Assembly: GCA_964568395.1 (NCBI GenBank)
Contig: CAZMPN010000002.1
Span: forward strand, 62,001 to 126,000
Source of the DNA: UBA6016 sp964568395
GTDB lineage: Bacteria > Campylobacterota > Campylobacteria > Campylobacterales > UBA6016
Reading direction: 5' to 3'
Length of the DNA stretch: 64,000 nucleotides
In this document: one piece after another, positions 17,021 to 26,731 of the stretch
Numbering within the stretch: the first letter of the stretch is position 1
Layout of the letters: every line of letters starts with the position of its first letter
Made by a program: the position numbers and the translations under genes
Notes under the pieces: generated by a model
The model's database searches: none
What the model was told of the DNA's origin: nothing
The model's input: the letters and a program-made list of their open reading frames with translations, nothing else

Positions 17021-17581
17021 ATGGGTTTAAAACAGGATTCTTGGATAAGGGAAAAAGCATTAAAAGAGAGGATGATTGAGCCGTTTGTAGAAGGCCTGAC
17101 TACGCAAGGTGTAGTAAGCTACGGACTAAGTTCTTACGGATACGATATAAGGGTGTCGAACGAGTTCAAAATATTTACCAACATAAATGCCACGGTTGTA
17201 GATCCGAAACATTTTGACAGCGCCAACGTCGTAGACTTTGTCGGGGATATATGTATAGTTCCGCCGAACTCTTTTGCGCTTGCTCGCACTATAGAATACT
17301 TTAAAATCCCAAGAAACGTACTGGCTATATGCCTCGGTAAAAGCACATACGCGAGATGCGGCATCATAGTAAACGTAACGCCTTTTGAGCCTGAGTTCGA
17401 AGGCCACATAACGATAGAGATCAGCAATACTACTCCGTTGCCTGCGAAAATATACGCAAACGAGGGGATAGCCCAAGTGCTATTTCTGGAGGGCGACGAT
17501 GAGTGCGAAGTTAGCTATAAAGATAGAAGCGGCAAATACCATGGCCAAACCGGAATTACGCTTCCAAAGGTGGTTAAATAA
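17021..17581 (+). CDS. dcd: dCTP deaminase
   Basis: Deaminates dCTP to dUTP, feeding dTMP synthesis. Read from the ATG at 17021 (GGGG seven bases upstream) the protein is 186 residues, the usual family length, beginning MGLKQDSWIREKAL. An in-frame ATG exists at 16871, but that reading would overlap accB antisense and add 50 unconserved residues. The conserved GKSTYARCGI and TPFEPEFEGHITIEI segments with the catalytic Glu are present. It ends three bases before pseB. Confidence 0.95.
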   Translation: MGLKQDSWIREKALKERMIEPFVEGLTTQGVVSYGLSSYGYDIRVSNEFKIFTNINATVVDPKHFDSANVVDFVGDICIVPPNSFALARTIEYFKIPRNVLAICLGKSTYARCGIIVNVTPFEPEFEGHITIEISNTTPLPAKIYANEGIAQVLFLEGDDECEVSYKDRSGKYHGQTGITLPKVVK

Positions 17582-17584
17582 AGC

Positions 17585-18580
17585 ATGTTTAACGGTAAAA
17601 CTATTCTGATAACCGGTGGAACCGGAAGTTTTGGCAAAAAATTCGTAAAAATTATACTTTCTAGATATACGCCAAAAAAGGTAATAGTTTATTCCAGGGA
17701 CGAGCTAAAACAGTTCGAGATGGCTTCAGAGTTTAACGCCACTTGCATGAGGTATTTTATCGGCGACGTGCGTGATGCGGACAGGCTTTTAAAAGCGATG
17801 GACGGCGTAGATTTTGTAGTTCACGCTGCGGCGCTAAAGCATGTGCCTATAGCCGAATACAATCCGATGGAGTGCATAAAGACGAATATAAACGGCGCAC
17901 AAAACGTAATAGATGCGGCGCTTGCAAACGGGGTGGAAAAGGTGGTTGCGCTCTCTACCGACAAAGCCGCAAATCCGATAAATCTGTACGGAGCCACCAA
18001 GCTTGCAAGCGATAAGCTATTCGTCGCCGCCAACAATATAAAAGGATCCAAAAAGACGACTTTTAGCGTTGTTAGATACGGAAACGTTGTCGGTTCTCGC
18101 GGCTCCGTGGTGCCTTTTTTCAAAAAACTTGTCGAAGATGGCGCAAAAGAGATGCCTATAACCGACGCCAGGATGACGAGATTTTGGATAACGCTGGAAG
18201 AAGGTGTGGAGTTTGTAATAAAAAGCTTTGAGAGGATGCAGGGCGGCGAGATATTCGTGCCTAAAATACCTTCGATGAGGGTCGTCGATTTGGCGTTGGC
18301 GCTTGCTCCAAACCTTCCTATGAAAATCATAGGCATAAGACCGGGGGAGAAGCTGCACGAAGTGATGTGCCCTTCCGACGATAGCCATAGGACTATCGAA
18401 TTTGACGACCATTTTGTGATTGAGCCGACTATCAAGTTTACCGATAGCGACGTGGATTATTTCAAAAATCCTCTGGGCGAAAAAGGCAAGAGCGTGGCCG
18501 AGGGGTTTGAATATAGCTCGGAAAAAAACGATTGGTGGCTCGGAAATAACGAAATGTTAAAGCTTATCGAGGGCGCATGA
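17585..18580 (+). CDS. pseB: UDP-GlcNAc 4,6-dehydratase (5-inverting)
   Basis: First enzyme of pseudaminic acid synthesis; an NADP-dependent SDR that dehydrates and C5-epimerises UDP-GlcNAc. The 331-residue protein has the nucleotide motif TGGTGSFGKKF (residues 10-20), the AALKHVP segment, and the active-site block STDKAANPINLYGATKL with Asp-Lys and Tyr-x-x-x-Lys. The stop overlaps the pseC start by four bases (ATGA). Confidence 0.96.
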   Translation: MFNGKTILITGGTGSFGKKFVKIILSRYTPKKVIVYSRDELKQFEMASEFNATCMRYFIGDVRDADRLLKAMDGVDFVVHAAALKHVPIAEYNPMECIKTNINGAQNVIDAALANGVEKVVALSTDKAANPINLYGATKLASDKLFVAANNIKGSKKTTFSVVRYGNVVGSRGSVVPFFKKLVEDGAKEMPITDARMTRFWITLEEGVEFVIKSFERMQGGEIFVPKIPSMRVVDLALALAPNLPMKIIGIRPGEKLHEVMCPSDDSHRTIEFDDHFVIEPTIKFTDSDVDYFKNPLGEKGKSVAEGFEYSSEKNDWWLGNNEMLKLIEGA

Positions 18581-19722
18581 TCGCTTACGGGAGACAATAT
18601 ATTGACAACGACGATATTGTAGCCCTGATAGAAACCCTGAGCGGGGAGTATTTGACGACGGGTCCCAAGGTCGCCGAGTTTGAGAAGGCGCTGGCCGAAA
18701 AAGTTGGTTCCAAATACGCCGTTGCCGTCTCAAACGGAACTGCGGCGCTCCATCTCTCCGCCCTATCTCTATTGAATAAAAACGACAAAGTATTGACAAC
18801 TCCTATCAGCTTCGTAGCGACTTCCAATTCCATACTATATGCGGGCGCAAAACCTCTTTTTGTAGATGTGGGGCAAGACGCCAACATAGATCTCAATGCC
18901 TGTGAGGACGCGCTAAAAAAAGACGGTTCCGTAAAAGCTATTTTTGCGGTTCATTTCAGCGGCAGGTGCGTGGATCCGGACGGACTTAGGTTCCTAAAAG
19001 ACAAATACAGCGTAAAAATAGTAGAAGACGCCGCGCACGCGCTTGGCGCAGAAGGTGTCGCCGGCATCGGAGATGCGTCTACTTTTTCGTTTCATCCAGT
19101 AAAGCATATAACGACCGGAGAGGGCGGAGCGATAACCACAAACGACGAAGCGGTATACAAAAAGCTGCTTTTGCTGAGAGGCCACGGAATTACCAGGGAT
19201 GCGCAAGTGTTTGAAAATACGGATGCGGCTTTTGACGAAAACAAAAATCCAAATCCATGGTATTACGAGATGACGGAACTCGGGTTTAACTACCGTATTA
19301 CCGATTTTCAATGCGCGCTAGGTATTTCGCAACTATCCAAACTTGACAAGTTTTTGGCAAGAAGAAAAGAGATAGCCTTCGAGTATTGCGAGGCGTTTAA
19401 AGAGTTTGAAAATATTTCGCCTCTTTATGATTTTGACATCGGGAGCGCATACCATCTGTATGTAGCCATGGTCGATTTTGAAAAAGCCGGAGTTACCAGA
19501 GCAGAGCTTTTCGCAAGATTAAACGCAAAGCGCATCTATCCGCAAGTGCATTATATCCCTATAACAATGCAGCCGTATTACAAAAAAATGGGCTATGATC
19601 CAGCCGATACGCCAAATGCTGCGGCGTATTACGAAAAATGCATATCGCTGCCGATATTTTACGGACTTGGGCCGGAAGAGCAAGAGTTCGTAATCAAAAC
19701 GCTTAAAGAGATTGCTCATTGA
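18577..19722 (+). CDS. pseC: PseC aminotransferase (UDP-4-amino-4,6-dideoxy-L-AltNAc forming)
   Basis: PLP- and glutamate-dependent aminotransferase of the DegT/DnrJ family, second step of the Pse pathway. The 381-residue protein has VEDAAHALGAEG and the PLP-lysine motif FHPVKHITTGEGGA (Lys near residue 180). It starts at ATG within the pseB stop and ends overlapping a TTG start of pseF, so the genes are translationally coupled. Confidence 0.96.
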   Translation: MIAYGRQYIDNDDIVALIETLSGEYLTTGPKVAEFEKALAEKVGSKYAVAVSNGTAALHLSALSLLNKNDKVLTTPISFVATSNSILYAGAKPLFVDVGQDANIDLNACEDALKKDGSVKAIFAVHFSGRCVDPDGLRFLKDKYSVKIVEDAAHALGAEGVAGIGDASTFSFHPVKHITTGEGGAITTNDEAVYKKLLLLRGHGITRDAQVFENTDAAFDENKNPNPWYYEMTELGFNYRITDFQCALGISQLSKLDKFLARRKEIAFEYCEAFKEFENISPLYDFDIGSAYHLYVAMVDFEKAGVTRAELFARLNAKRIYPQVHYIPITMQPYYKKMGYDPADTPNAAAYYEKCISLPIFYGLGPEEQEFVIKTLKEIAH

Positions 19723-20402
19723 ATGTCTGCGTAATACCTGCGCGCGGCGGATCAAAAAGAATTCCAAGAAAGAATATCAAAGAGTTTTTCGGCAAGCCTA
19801 TTATCGCCTATCCGATAGAGGCGGCAAAAAAAAGCGCTCTTTTTGACAAAATAGTAGTTTCGACCGATGACGCCGAAATCGCCGAAGTCGCCGCTTCTTT
19901 TGGCGCGGAGATTCCGTTTATGAGACCAAAAGAGCTGAGCGATGACTTTACGGGCACGGTCCCGGTTATCGCGCATGCGATAAATGAGCTTGAAAAAGAG
20001 GGCGCAAATATAGAAACGGTGTGCTGCGTATATGCCACCTCCGCTTTTTTGACCCCTGGGCTTTTAAGAGAAGGCTTTGAGGCTTTGCGGGATGGTAAGA
20101 AGTATAGTTTTAGTGTTTGCGATTTTGCGGCTCCGATATTCCGCTCTTTCAAAATCCTCGAAGGCGGCGGCGTGGAGATGTTTTTCCCTGAGCATCTAAA
20201 TACAAGAAGCCAAGATCTGCCAAGCGCCTATCACGACGGGGCGCAGTTTTATTTTGGGCGTAAAGAGGCGTTTTTGCAAAACCTCCCTATTTTCGCTCCT
20301 CACTCCGCCGCCGTAAAAATAGATAGGCGTTTCGTGCAAGATATTGATACGCCTGAAGACTTTGAGATTGCCGAGCGTATATACAAGGCGTTCTTTTGCT
20401 AA
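19719..20402 (+). CDS. pseF: CMP-pseudaminic acid synthetase
   Basis: Activates pseudaminic acid with CTP, last step before transfer to flagellin. The 227-residue protein starts at TTG (NVCVIPARGGSKRIPRKN follows), overlapping the pseC stop as TTGA. The pyrophosphorylase signature ARGGSKRIPRKN and the IVVSTDDAEIA and DIDTPEDF segments are those of the CMP-NeuA/PseF family. Its position among pse genes favours Pse over sialic or legionaminic acid. Confidence 0.93.
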   Translation: MNVCVIPARGGSKRIPRKNIKEFFGKPIIAYPIEAAKKSALFDKIVVSTDDAEIAEVAASFGAEIPFMRPKELSDDFTGTVPVIAHAINELEKEGANIETVCCVYATSAFLTPGLLREGFEALRDGKKYSFSVCDFAAPIFRSFKILEGGGVEMFFPEHLNTRSQDLPSAYHDGAQFYFGRKEAFLQNLPIFAPHSAAVKIDRRFVQDIDTPEDFEIAERIYKAFFC

Positions 20403-21736
20403 AAATCTCCATCTTTACCGAAGCCGGCGGCAACTACGGATATGGGCATATGGCTAGGTGTACCGCTATATCCGACGCTTTCAAGGCGCATGGATTTGAC
20501 GCAGAGCTTATCGTAAGGGGCGAAGGTCTTACGGACTGGACGGAAGATGGCGATTTTTTTGCGGATAAGCTAAAAGATGCGGATATAGTCGTTATAGATT
20601 CTTATGGGGCCGATATTGGCTTATATGAAAAGGCGGCAAAAACATCTAAAATCTGTATATGGATTGATGATTTCGATAGATTGTCTTATCCGGCGGGTAT
20701 TGTCCATAATGCGTCTAAAACTCCGCTGCTTAGGCGGGAATTTTGGCATGCGCCCGCAAAAAAAATAGCCCATGAGATTAAAAGCGTATTCATAAATCTG
20801 GGTTCAGCCGCGCCAGATTTTGATTTTGAAGCCGCGGCCAAAAAAGCTTTTGGCGGCAATATAAACATAGTAACAATAAAAAACGCTTCTGCTGCGGACG
20901 TAAAAAAAAGCATGGCTGCCGCCGATGTAGCCGTGAGTGCGGCAGGGCAAACACTCTTGGAACTGGCAAGCATGGGCGTGCCGACCGTCGCCGTCATTAC
21001 CGCGGATAATCAGCTGCAAAATGCCGGATTGTTGTCAAGAGCGGGTTTTTGTTCGGTCTTGCGCGCTACAGATTTAGATAGGCTGGAAAGTGTTTTGGCG
21101 GCATTATCGGATGTGGGAAAGCGTACCGTTATGTCCGTGTCGGGTCAAAACTTTTTTGATAAAGTCGGCGTTTTGGAGCTTGCCGCAGATGCTCTTGCGG
21201 CAATGGGGCTTGGGATAGCCAAATACTCGGGATGCATGGGCGAAATATTGGAAATAGAGGGCATTAGGCTAAAACCTTTTTGGAGAATGGATAAAAAAGA
21301 ATCGGACGACGTGCTTGGTTGGCGCAATAGCGAAGAGATAAGATGTAGGATGTTTTGCAAAGAACCTATAAAGCGCGAAGAACATCAAGGTTTTATAGAA
21401 AGCCTAAGAAGCAGCAGAACAAAAGCATACTGGATGGCCGAGGATTTGGGCGTTGTTTCGCTATCTGGCATAGACTATGAAATAGGCAGAGCGCAGATTG
21501 GTATTTATAAGGCTCCGGCCGCACAAAAGGGGAGTGGGGCCAGACTTTTGTCGGCTCTGATAGAGATTGCTTTTTCGAAGCTCGGCTTAAAGGCTATCGA
21601 AGCCGAAGTCTATATGGATAACAAAGCCGCTTTAGGACTATATAAGCGGTTCGGTTTTTGCTTTAACGGAGAATATGAAAGTGCCGACGGCAAAGTCGGG
21701 ATATTCGAGTTAAAAAAAGAGGAAGCTGTTGGCTGA
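20396..21736 (+). CDS. PseG-PseH fusion: UDP-sugar hydrolase plus N-acetyltransferase
   Basis: One 446-residue ORF starting at TTG inside the pseF end. Residues 1-270 match PseG, a GT-B-like hydrolase that removes UDP from UDP-2,4-diacetamido-trideoxy-L-altrose: GGNYGYGHMARC holds the catalytic His (His18), and AGQTLLELASMGVPTVAV plus DNQ form the nucleotide site. Residues about 288-440 match PseH, a GNAT-fold acetyltransferase (RLKPFWRMDKKESDDVLGWRN, QKGSGARLLSALIEIAF, YMDNKAALGLYKRFGF). In C. jejuni these are separate neighbouring genes. In the pathway PseH acts just before PseG, so the fusion joins consecutive steps. No frameshift or stop separates the halves. Confidence 0.9.
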   Translation: MLKISIFTEAGGNYGYGHMARCTAISDAFKAHGFDAELIVRGEGLTDWTEDGDFFADKLKDADIVVIDSYGADIGLYEKAAKTSKICIWIDDFDRLSYPAGIVHNASKTPLLRREFWHAPAKKIAHEIKSVFINLGSAAPDFDFEAAAKKAFGGNINIVTIKNASAADVKKSMAAADVAVSAAGQTLLELASMGVPTVAVITADNQLQNAGLLSRAGFCSVLRATDLDRLESVLAALSDVGKRTVMSVSGQNFFDKVGVLELAADALAAMGLGIAKYSGCMGEILEIEGIRLKPFWRMDKKESDDVLGWRNSEEIRCRMFCKEPIKREEHQGFIESLRSSRTKAYWMAEDLGVVSLSGIDYEIGRAQIGIYKAPAAQKGSGARLLSALIEIAFSKLGLKAIEAEVYMDNKAALGLYKRFGFCFNGEYESADGKVGIFELKKEEAVG

Positions 21737-22739
21737 AGTATTTATTATCGCCGAACTATCGGCAAATCACAACGGCAGCCTAGAGAGGGCGAAAGATACG
21801 ATAAGGGCCGCAAAAGATGCTGGCGCGGATGCGGTAAAACTTCAGACGTACAGACCGGATACCATAACTCTCGATGTTGATAACGACTACTTCAAAATAA
21901 ATCAGGGTACCGTCTGGGACGGACGAGGGTTATATGAGCTTTATGCCCAGGCGATGACGCCGTGGGAGTGGCATGAGGAGCTTTTTGGGCTTGCTAGAAG
22001 TTTGGGAATGGAGGTGTTTTCTTCTCCGTTTGACAAAAGCGCGGTCGATTTTCTTGAAGCGCTAAACCCTTGCGCCTACAAGATAGCCTCTTTCGAGATT
22101 ACCGATACGCCTCTTATCGAATACGCTGCAAAAAAAGGCAGGCCGATGATAATATCTACTGGTGTCGCCGAACTAGCCGACATAGAACTTGCCGTTGAGA
22201 CGTGCAAAAGAGCAGGGAATGACGATGTAACGCTTCTAAAATGCACTTCAAGCTATCCGGCGCCTCTTGATGAGATGAATCTATCTACGATAAGGGATAT
22301 GAAGGAGAGATTTGGTTGTAAGGTTGGGCTCTCCGACCACTCCATGAGCATTTCAGCTCCGGTCGTAGCCACTGCTTTTGGCGCTGAGGTGATAGAGAAG
22401 CATTTTATACTCAGCAGAAACGACGGTGGGCCGGACAGCTCTTTTAGTCTCGAACCGCTAGAGTTTAAACAGATGGTGCTAGCGGTCAGGGACGCCGAAA
22501 AGCTTATAGGGGCGGTAAGTTACGAGCTTAGCGAAAAAACTAAAAAATCGAGAGAGTTTGCTAGAAGTATTTTTGTTAGCGCCGATATAATGGCCGACGA
22601 AGAGTTTGACAACTCAAATATCCGCTCGGTTAGGCCTGCCTTTGGTCTTCATCCAAAATATATGCGAGAAATTATAGGTAAAAAAGCGGCTAGGAATTTG
22701 AAAAAAGGCGAGCCTTTGGATTGGAGTATGATTAAGTGA
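21729..22739 (+). CDS. pseI: Pseudaminic acid synthase
   Basis: Condenses the altrose derivative with PEP to give pseudaminic acid. The 336-residue NeuB-family protein has IAELSANHNGSLERAKD near the N-terminus, GADAVKLQTYRPDTIT, and a C-terminal antifreeze-like SAF domain (about 280-336, RSVRPAFGLHPKYM). It starts at TTG overlapping the previous stop by eight bases. The order pseB-C-F-GH-I gives all enzymes from UDP-GlcNAc to CMP-Pse. Confidence 0.95.
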   Translation: MAEVFIIAELSANHNGSLERAKDTIRAAKDAGADAVKLQTYRPDTITLDVDNDYFKINQGTVWDGRGLYELYAQAMTPWEWHEELFGLARSLGMEVFSSPFDKSAVDFLEALNPCAYKIASFEITDTPLIEYAAKKGRPMIISTGVAELADIELAVETCKRAGNDDVTLLKCTSSYPAPLDEMNLSTIRDMKERFGCKVGLSDHSMSISAPVVATAFGAEVIEKHFILSRNDGGPDSSFSLEPLEFKQMVLAVRDAEKLIGAVSYELSEKTKKSREFARSIFVSADIMADEEFDNSNIRSVRPAFGLHPKYMREIIGKKAARNLKKGEPLDWSMIK

Positions 22740-24742
22740 ATATGGTATTAAAGCAAAATTTCGTAAATGCGTGCAATACGATGGACGGAGCGGAGTTTAT
22801 CGCAGAGTCTCTGTTGTATTTAAGAGAAGTCTACGCGAAGGATGAGCTAAACGATTTCGTAAATATGTTTGGGCGAATATCGAAGATAAAGCATATAGAA
22901 AAAAGCAGTGTTTTAGATGAGCTTTGTATGTTGCTTAGAAATAAAGTATACGACATATTGATTGCAAACGGCGAAGTGCCAGAAAATAACTATATGTACC
23001 TATACAATTACTACTCTTTGTGTGAACTGGATCCGGATCCTAGGTATGAGGCTTACGAGCAGTTTGTAGACCAAAATCTTTACGGTGCAGACGTATCGGA
23101 TATGGAGAAAATGTTTCTTGTTGTTCTACGCTTTTTTGCAGCGATGGCAAACTCAAAAAAAGACGCATTTGAGAAATTTTTATCCTCTGCTATGCGTCTT
23201 AATTTGATAGAGGTAGGCAGTGTCTCGTTTTCGGAGCTTGTGAGCCACTTTATTGATGATAGCGATGTTGCGTTTGAAGAGGTGCTTGGGGTAGTCGAAA
23301 AGCTTTTGGATAAAGAGTTTTATTTTTCGTTAGACAAAGACCAAAGGCGATCCATATTTAACTGGTCGTTGCACTCTTTGTGGCTTGTGGAGAGATATTT
23401 TAATCACCCGTCTTGGGTTTCGCTATACCCAAAATGGAAGGCGATATTTTACGAACATATCGCCAGAAATGAATGCGACGAAGCCATGTACGTCCAATTT
23501 TTTATCTACCACAAGATGGGCAACAACTTCCAGACCCAAGAGGAGTGGAGGCGGTTTAACGATGAAATAGATATTCCAGCCTCGCAATACTATAAAAGGT
23601 GGCAAGAAGCGGCAAAGCTACCTACTTGCAAATCAGAGCAAAACAACGGCAAAAAAATAATCGGCTTTTTGCAGGATAGATTTGCCATGAACTCTCCTTT
23701 TAAGATCCAATACTCGCTTTGGAAAGCTTTATATCAAAATGAAGAGTTTAGGTCTAGATATGAGATAAAAGTCTATCTAATGAGCTACTTTGAAAAAAGC
23801 CTTAACGACGGAGAGTGTCTAAATATGGTTGAAAATCTCGGTATTGAGGTTTTTGACGGCGCCGTTCCATTCTATAATGACGGCATATATCATAGTCACT
23901 TGAGAAAAGCACTTCATATCAGAGAAAAAATTATTTCGGATGGTGTGGATATACTAATTTCACCAAACAATGGATACGACATAAGTGACTTCTTAATTTC
24001 AGGCAGGGTCGCACAGAGACAGGTTTATTGGAGTCATGGCAACGCTGTGTATGGTATAGATGGGATAGATAAGAAAATTACGCATTTGCTATACAAAAAC
24101 GAGCGAGATATGTTTGACCACTTTGAAATGACGATATCTTCAATGTTTAGAAATTATGAACACGCAAAAGAAAAAGCAAAAAAGATAAAAGATTCGCTTC
24201 CTGCCGATAAATTAATACTTGGTACCATAGGAAGACTTGTGAAGCTTGATAACGAGGAATACTTGGATACCATTCAGAGAATAATGGAAAAGCATCCAAA
24301 TACTATATATATTGCATGCGGCGGTGGGAATATTGAAAATTTAAAAGAAAAGCTTGATAGACGTGGGCTTTCGGAAAGGTTTATTTTCCCTGGCTATATA
24401 GATGCTCATGTTTATGGATACGTAATTGATTTATGGTTGGACACATTTCCTATGCATCAAGGCGAGTCTATGGCTGAATACTCAAGCAAAGGCGGTGTAT
24501 TTTTGAGGCTGCTGGATAGAAAGGAAGATGCTGACTTTATGGTCTCTGCCTGTGGTCTAAGCGATTTATGCAGGGACTGGGCTGTTGATTCGTATGATTA
24601 TGAAAAGGTTGCTGGCTATCTGATTGAAAATAGGCAATGCACCGAAAAGCTTAGTCATATTAACTTACACAATGGAAGCGTGGTCGCCGATGATATGATA
24701 AAAAGCGGCTTGGCAACTTTTTTAAAAATAATATCTGAATAA
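22736..24742 (+). CDS. Large glycosyltransferase-like protein, GT41/HMW1C-like C-terminal domain
   Basis: A 668-residue protein starting at GTG in the pseI stop (an ATG six bases on is also possible). The first 290 residues are helical and acidic without a recognised family. The C-terminal part has GT-B features: VAQRQVYWSHGNAVYGIDG, then LGTIGRLVKLDNEEY, IYIACGGGN, RFIFPGYIDAHVYGYVIDLW and LDTFPMHQGESMAEYSSKGG, which resemble the UDP-sugar site of O-GlcNAc transferase/HMW1C enzymes. It may add a sugar to flagellin or build a surface glycan next to Pse. Base composition becomes AT-rich towards the 3' half. Substrate is unknown. Confidence 0.65.
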   Translation: MNMVLKQNFVNACNTMDGAEFIAESLLYLREVYAKDELNDFVNMFGRISKIKHIEKSSVLDELCMLLRNKVYDILIANGEVPENNYMYLYNYYSLCELDPDPRYEAYEQFVDQNLYGADVSDMEKMFLVVLRFFAAMANSKKDAFEKFLSSAMRLNLIEVGSVSFSELVSHFIDDSDVAFEEVLGVVEKLLDKEFYFSLDKDQRRSIFNWSLHSLWLVERYFNHPSWVSLYPKWKAIFYEHIARNECDEAMYVQFFIYHKMGNNFQTQEEWRRFNDEIDIPASQYYKRWQEAAKLPTCKSEQNNGKKIIGFLQDRFAMNSPFKIQYSLWKALYQNEEFRSRYEIKVYLMSYFEKSLNDGECLNMVENLGIEVFDGAVPFYNDGIYHSHLRKALHIREKIISDGVDILISPNNGYDISDFLISGRVAQRQVYWSHGNAVYGIDGIDKKITHLLYKNERDMFDHFEMTISSMFRNYEHAKEKAKKIKDSLPADKLILGTIGRLVKLDNEEYLDTIQRIMEKHPNTIYIACGGGNIENLKEKLDRRGLSERFIFPGYIDAHVYGYVIDLWLDTFPMHQGESMAEYSSKGGVFLRLLDRKEDADFMVSACGLSDLCRDWAVDSYDYEKVAGYLIENRQCTEKLSHINLHNGSVVADDMIKSGLATFLKIISE

Positions 24743-24753
24743 ATTTTGTAAAT

Positions 24754-25629
24754 ATGAGCGGTAAAATTTTTATAATACTTCCCACACACAACAGAATTAA
24801 CTCTGTCGCAAGGTTTATCAATTGCCTTCTTGCCCAAACATATAATAACTATAAATTGATAGTTGTTGATGATGGTTCTACCGATAAAACAGCAGAAGAA
24901 GTAATGAGGCTCATTCCGTCGGCTACTGTGCTTTTTGGAAACGGCAATCTGTGGTGGGCCGGCGCCCTGCAAAAAGGAATAAATTTTTTAAAGGATGGGT
25001 TGAAGCCTGAATTGACGGATATTGTGCTTTTTGCCAACGACGACACTACTTTTGACTCCAATTTTTTTGAAAAAGCAATCAATATCTTGAGGGGTAATCA
25101 AAAAACATTGCTACTTCCTAAGTGGAAGATGGATGAAACGGATAGGCTGATTGAGACAGGCGTATTTTATGACCCCGCTAATTTTACGTTTAGATATGTT
25201 GATAATCCGGATGAAATAAATCTATTTACAACAATGTGTTTGTTTTTAAGATGGTCTGATATTCTTGAAATCGGAGATTTTTATACATCTTTTTTGCCCC
25301 ACTATAATTCCGATAGTGAATACACTTATAGGGCGCATAAAAAAGGCTTCAAGCTTGTAACAAGAAATGATTTTTGGATTATGCCAGACAGGACGCAAAC
25401 CGGTTTTCATAAAAATGATTTTAAAAATATGACTATTTTAAATTTCATAAAAACATATTTTCGTAGAAAATCTTCATCCAATCCATTTTGCAAAATATCA
25501 ATGATTTTGCTAACTTCGCCTTTTGGTAGGATAATACCAAATATTGGAAAGGTTCTTGCTGTGGTTGTAAAAGATGTAGTAAGAGCATTGAATAATTCAA
25601 TTGCCGCTAAAAGGAATTGCAACAGATGA
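24754..25629 (+). CDS. Family 2 glycosyltransferase
   Basis: A 291-residue GT-A protein: IILPTHNRINSVARFINCLL, then IVVDDGSTDKTAEEV and a LFANDDTTF metal-binding acidic motif near residue 95, as in GT2 rhamnosyl-type transferases. No membrane segments are seen, so it acts on the cytosolic face. It lies 11 bases after the previous gene in the AT-rich segment (23 percent G+C in the hand-counted block 25441-25500). Acceptor and donor cannot be inferred. Confidence 0.85.
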   Translation: MSGKIFIILPTHNRINSVARFINCLLAQTYNNYKLIVVDDGSTDKTAEEVMRLIPSATVLFGNGNLWWAGALQKGINFLKDGLKPELTDIVLFANDDTTFDSNFFEKAINILRGNQKTLLLPKWKMDETDRLIETGVFYDPANFTFRYVDNPDEINLFTTMCLFLRWSDILEIGDFYTSFLPHYNSDSEYTYRAHKKGFKLVTRNDFWIMPDRTQTGFHKNDFKNMTILNFIKTYFRRKSSSNPFCKISMILLTSPFGRIIPNIGKVLAVVVKDVVRALNNSIAAKRNCNR

Positions 25630-25672
25630 AAGATATAAAGTTTTCTGTAACAAATATAGGCGGTATAGACTT

Positions 25673-26731
25673 ATGATTTGGTTTGATTTGATAACACCAA
25701 AAGATGTCATGTTTTTTAAGGCTATTATTAAAAAACTAAAAGACAGAAATATAAATATCCTAGTCACCGCAAGAGAAGGCAATGGCTACAGCGAGCTTGT
25801 TGAGTTGCTAAGACTTTATAATATTGATTTTTGTTCAATAGGCGAATTTGGCGGCGCAAAACTAGAGGATAAATTAAAAGCCAGCATTGACAGACAGTTT
25901 GCGCTTATGGAGTTTATAAGGGATAAAAACGTAGAAAAACTTGTTTGCCTTTGTTCCGTTGATGCAAATAGGGTTGCATTTGGTCTTGGGATTCCTATTT
26001 ATAATTTTTATGACATTCCTTTGTCCGACTATGGTTCTAATTTTAAAAGAGCACTTCCTCAGGCGAGATTAACTCTTCCGCTGTCAACAAAGGCTTTTCG
26101 TCCATATATGGTTCCATGCGAAATATTTGAGAGATTTAGTCTTGAGAAAGACCAGATATTTGAATATCATTTCTTAGATGTGCTTATATGGCTTGCTGAT
26201 TTTAAGCCTGATAGAAAATATTATGAAAATGTTCTAATTAAGTATGGGATGAATCCTGCTAAGCCGACGGTAATTGTCAGGGAAGAGGAATACAAAGCTA
26301 GCTATGTTATGAAAAAATATCCTATTTTGTACGAAGGGCTGGAAATCCTAAAGGATAAGATTGATGCCAATATTATTGCTATACCTAGATATGAGCCAGA
26401 GCCATTGGCTGAGCTTTTGCCTTTTGTAACTGTATTGCAAGAAAAAATGATAGTACAGCATCTATTGGCATATGCAGATCTTTTTATAGGCGGCGGGGGC
26501 ACATTAAACTCTGAGGCTTGCTATTTTGGGACTCCTACCATATCTACGCGTTCTTTTGTGAGCCACTACGACAAACTTCTTATAGATGAAGGCCTCATGA
26601 AGAAAGCAGATACAGTGGATGAACTTGTTGCTCTTTGTGTGGAAAATTTAGGCAAAAGAACAGATGCTGATAGAGTGTTTGGCGAGATGAGTTTAGATCT
26701 AGATGAATTGGTGGAAGAGATCATAAATTAA
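25673..26731 (+). CDS. DUF354-family protein, predicted glycosyltransferase
   Basis: A 352-residue protein beginning MIWFDLITPKDVMFFKAII, the typical DUF354 start (MIWxDIxxPxxVxFF). I chose ATG 25673; an in-frame upstream ATG at 25601 would overlap the GT2 gene by 29 bases and add 24 unconserved residues. Later motifs are VTAREGNGYSELVELL, IPIYNFYDIP and FIGGGGTLNSEACYFGTPTI, a GT-B-like nucleotide-binding loop. The family occurs in surface polysaccharide and nonulosonate loci. It ends directly at the GTG start of the asnB-like gene. Confidence 0.75.
   Translation: MIWFDLITPKDVMFFKAIIKKLKDRNINILVTAREGNGYSELVELLRLYNIDFCSIGEFGGAKLEDKLKASIDRQFALMEFIRDKNVEKLVCLCSVDANRVAFGLGIPIYNFYDIPLSDYGSNFKRALPQARLTLPLSTKAFRPYMVPCEIFERFSLEKDQIFEYHFLDVLIWLADFKPDRKYYENVLIKYGMNPAKPTVIVREEEYKASYVMKKYPILYEGLEILKDKIDANIIAIPRYEPEPLAELLPFVTVLQEKMIVQHLLAYADLFIGGGGTLNSEACYFGTPTISTRSFVSHYDKLLIDEGLMKKADTVDELVALCVENLGKRTDADRVFGEMSLDLDELVEEIIN

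Noticed and set aside
17821..18435. Open frame of 204 codons on the minus strand
   Set aside because: Antisense to pseB, with low-complexity Ser/Thr-rich translation.
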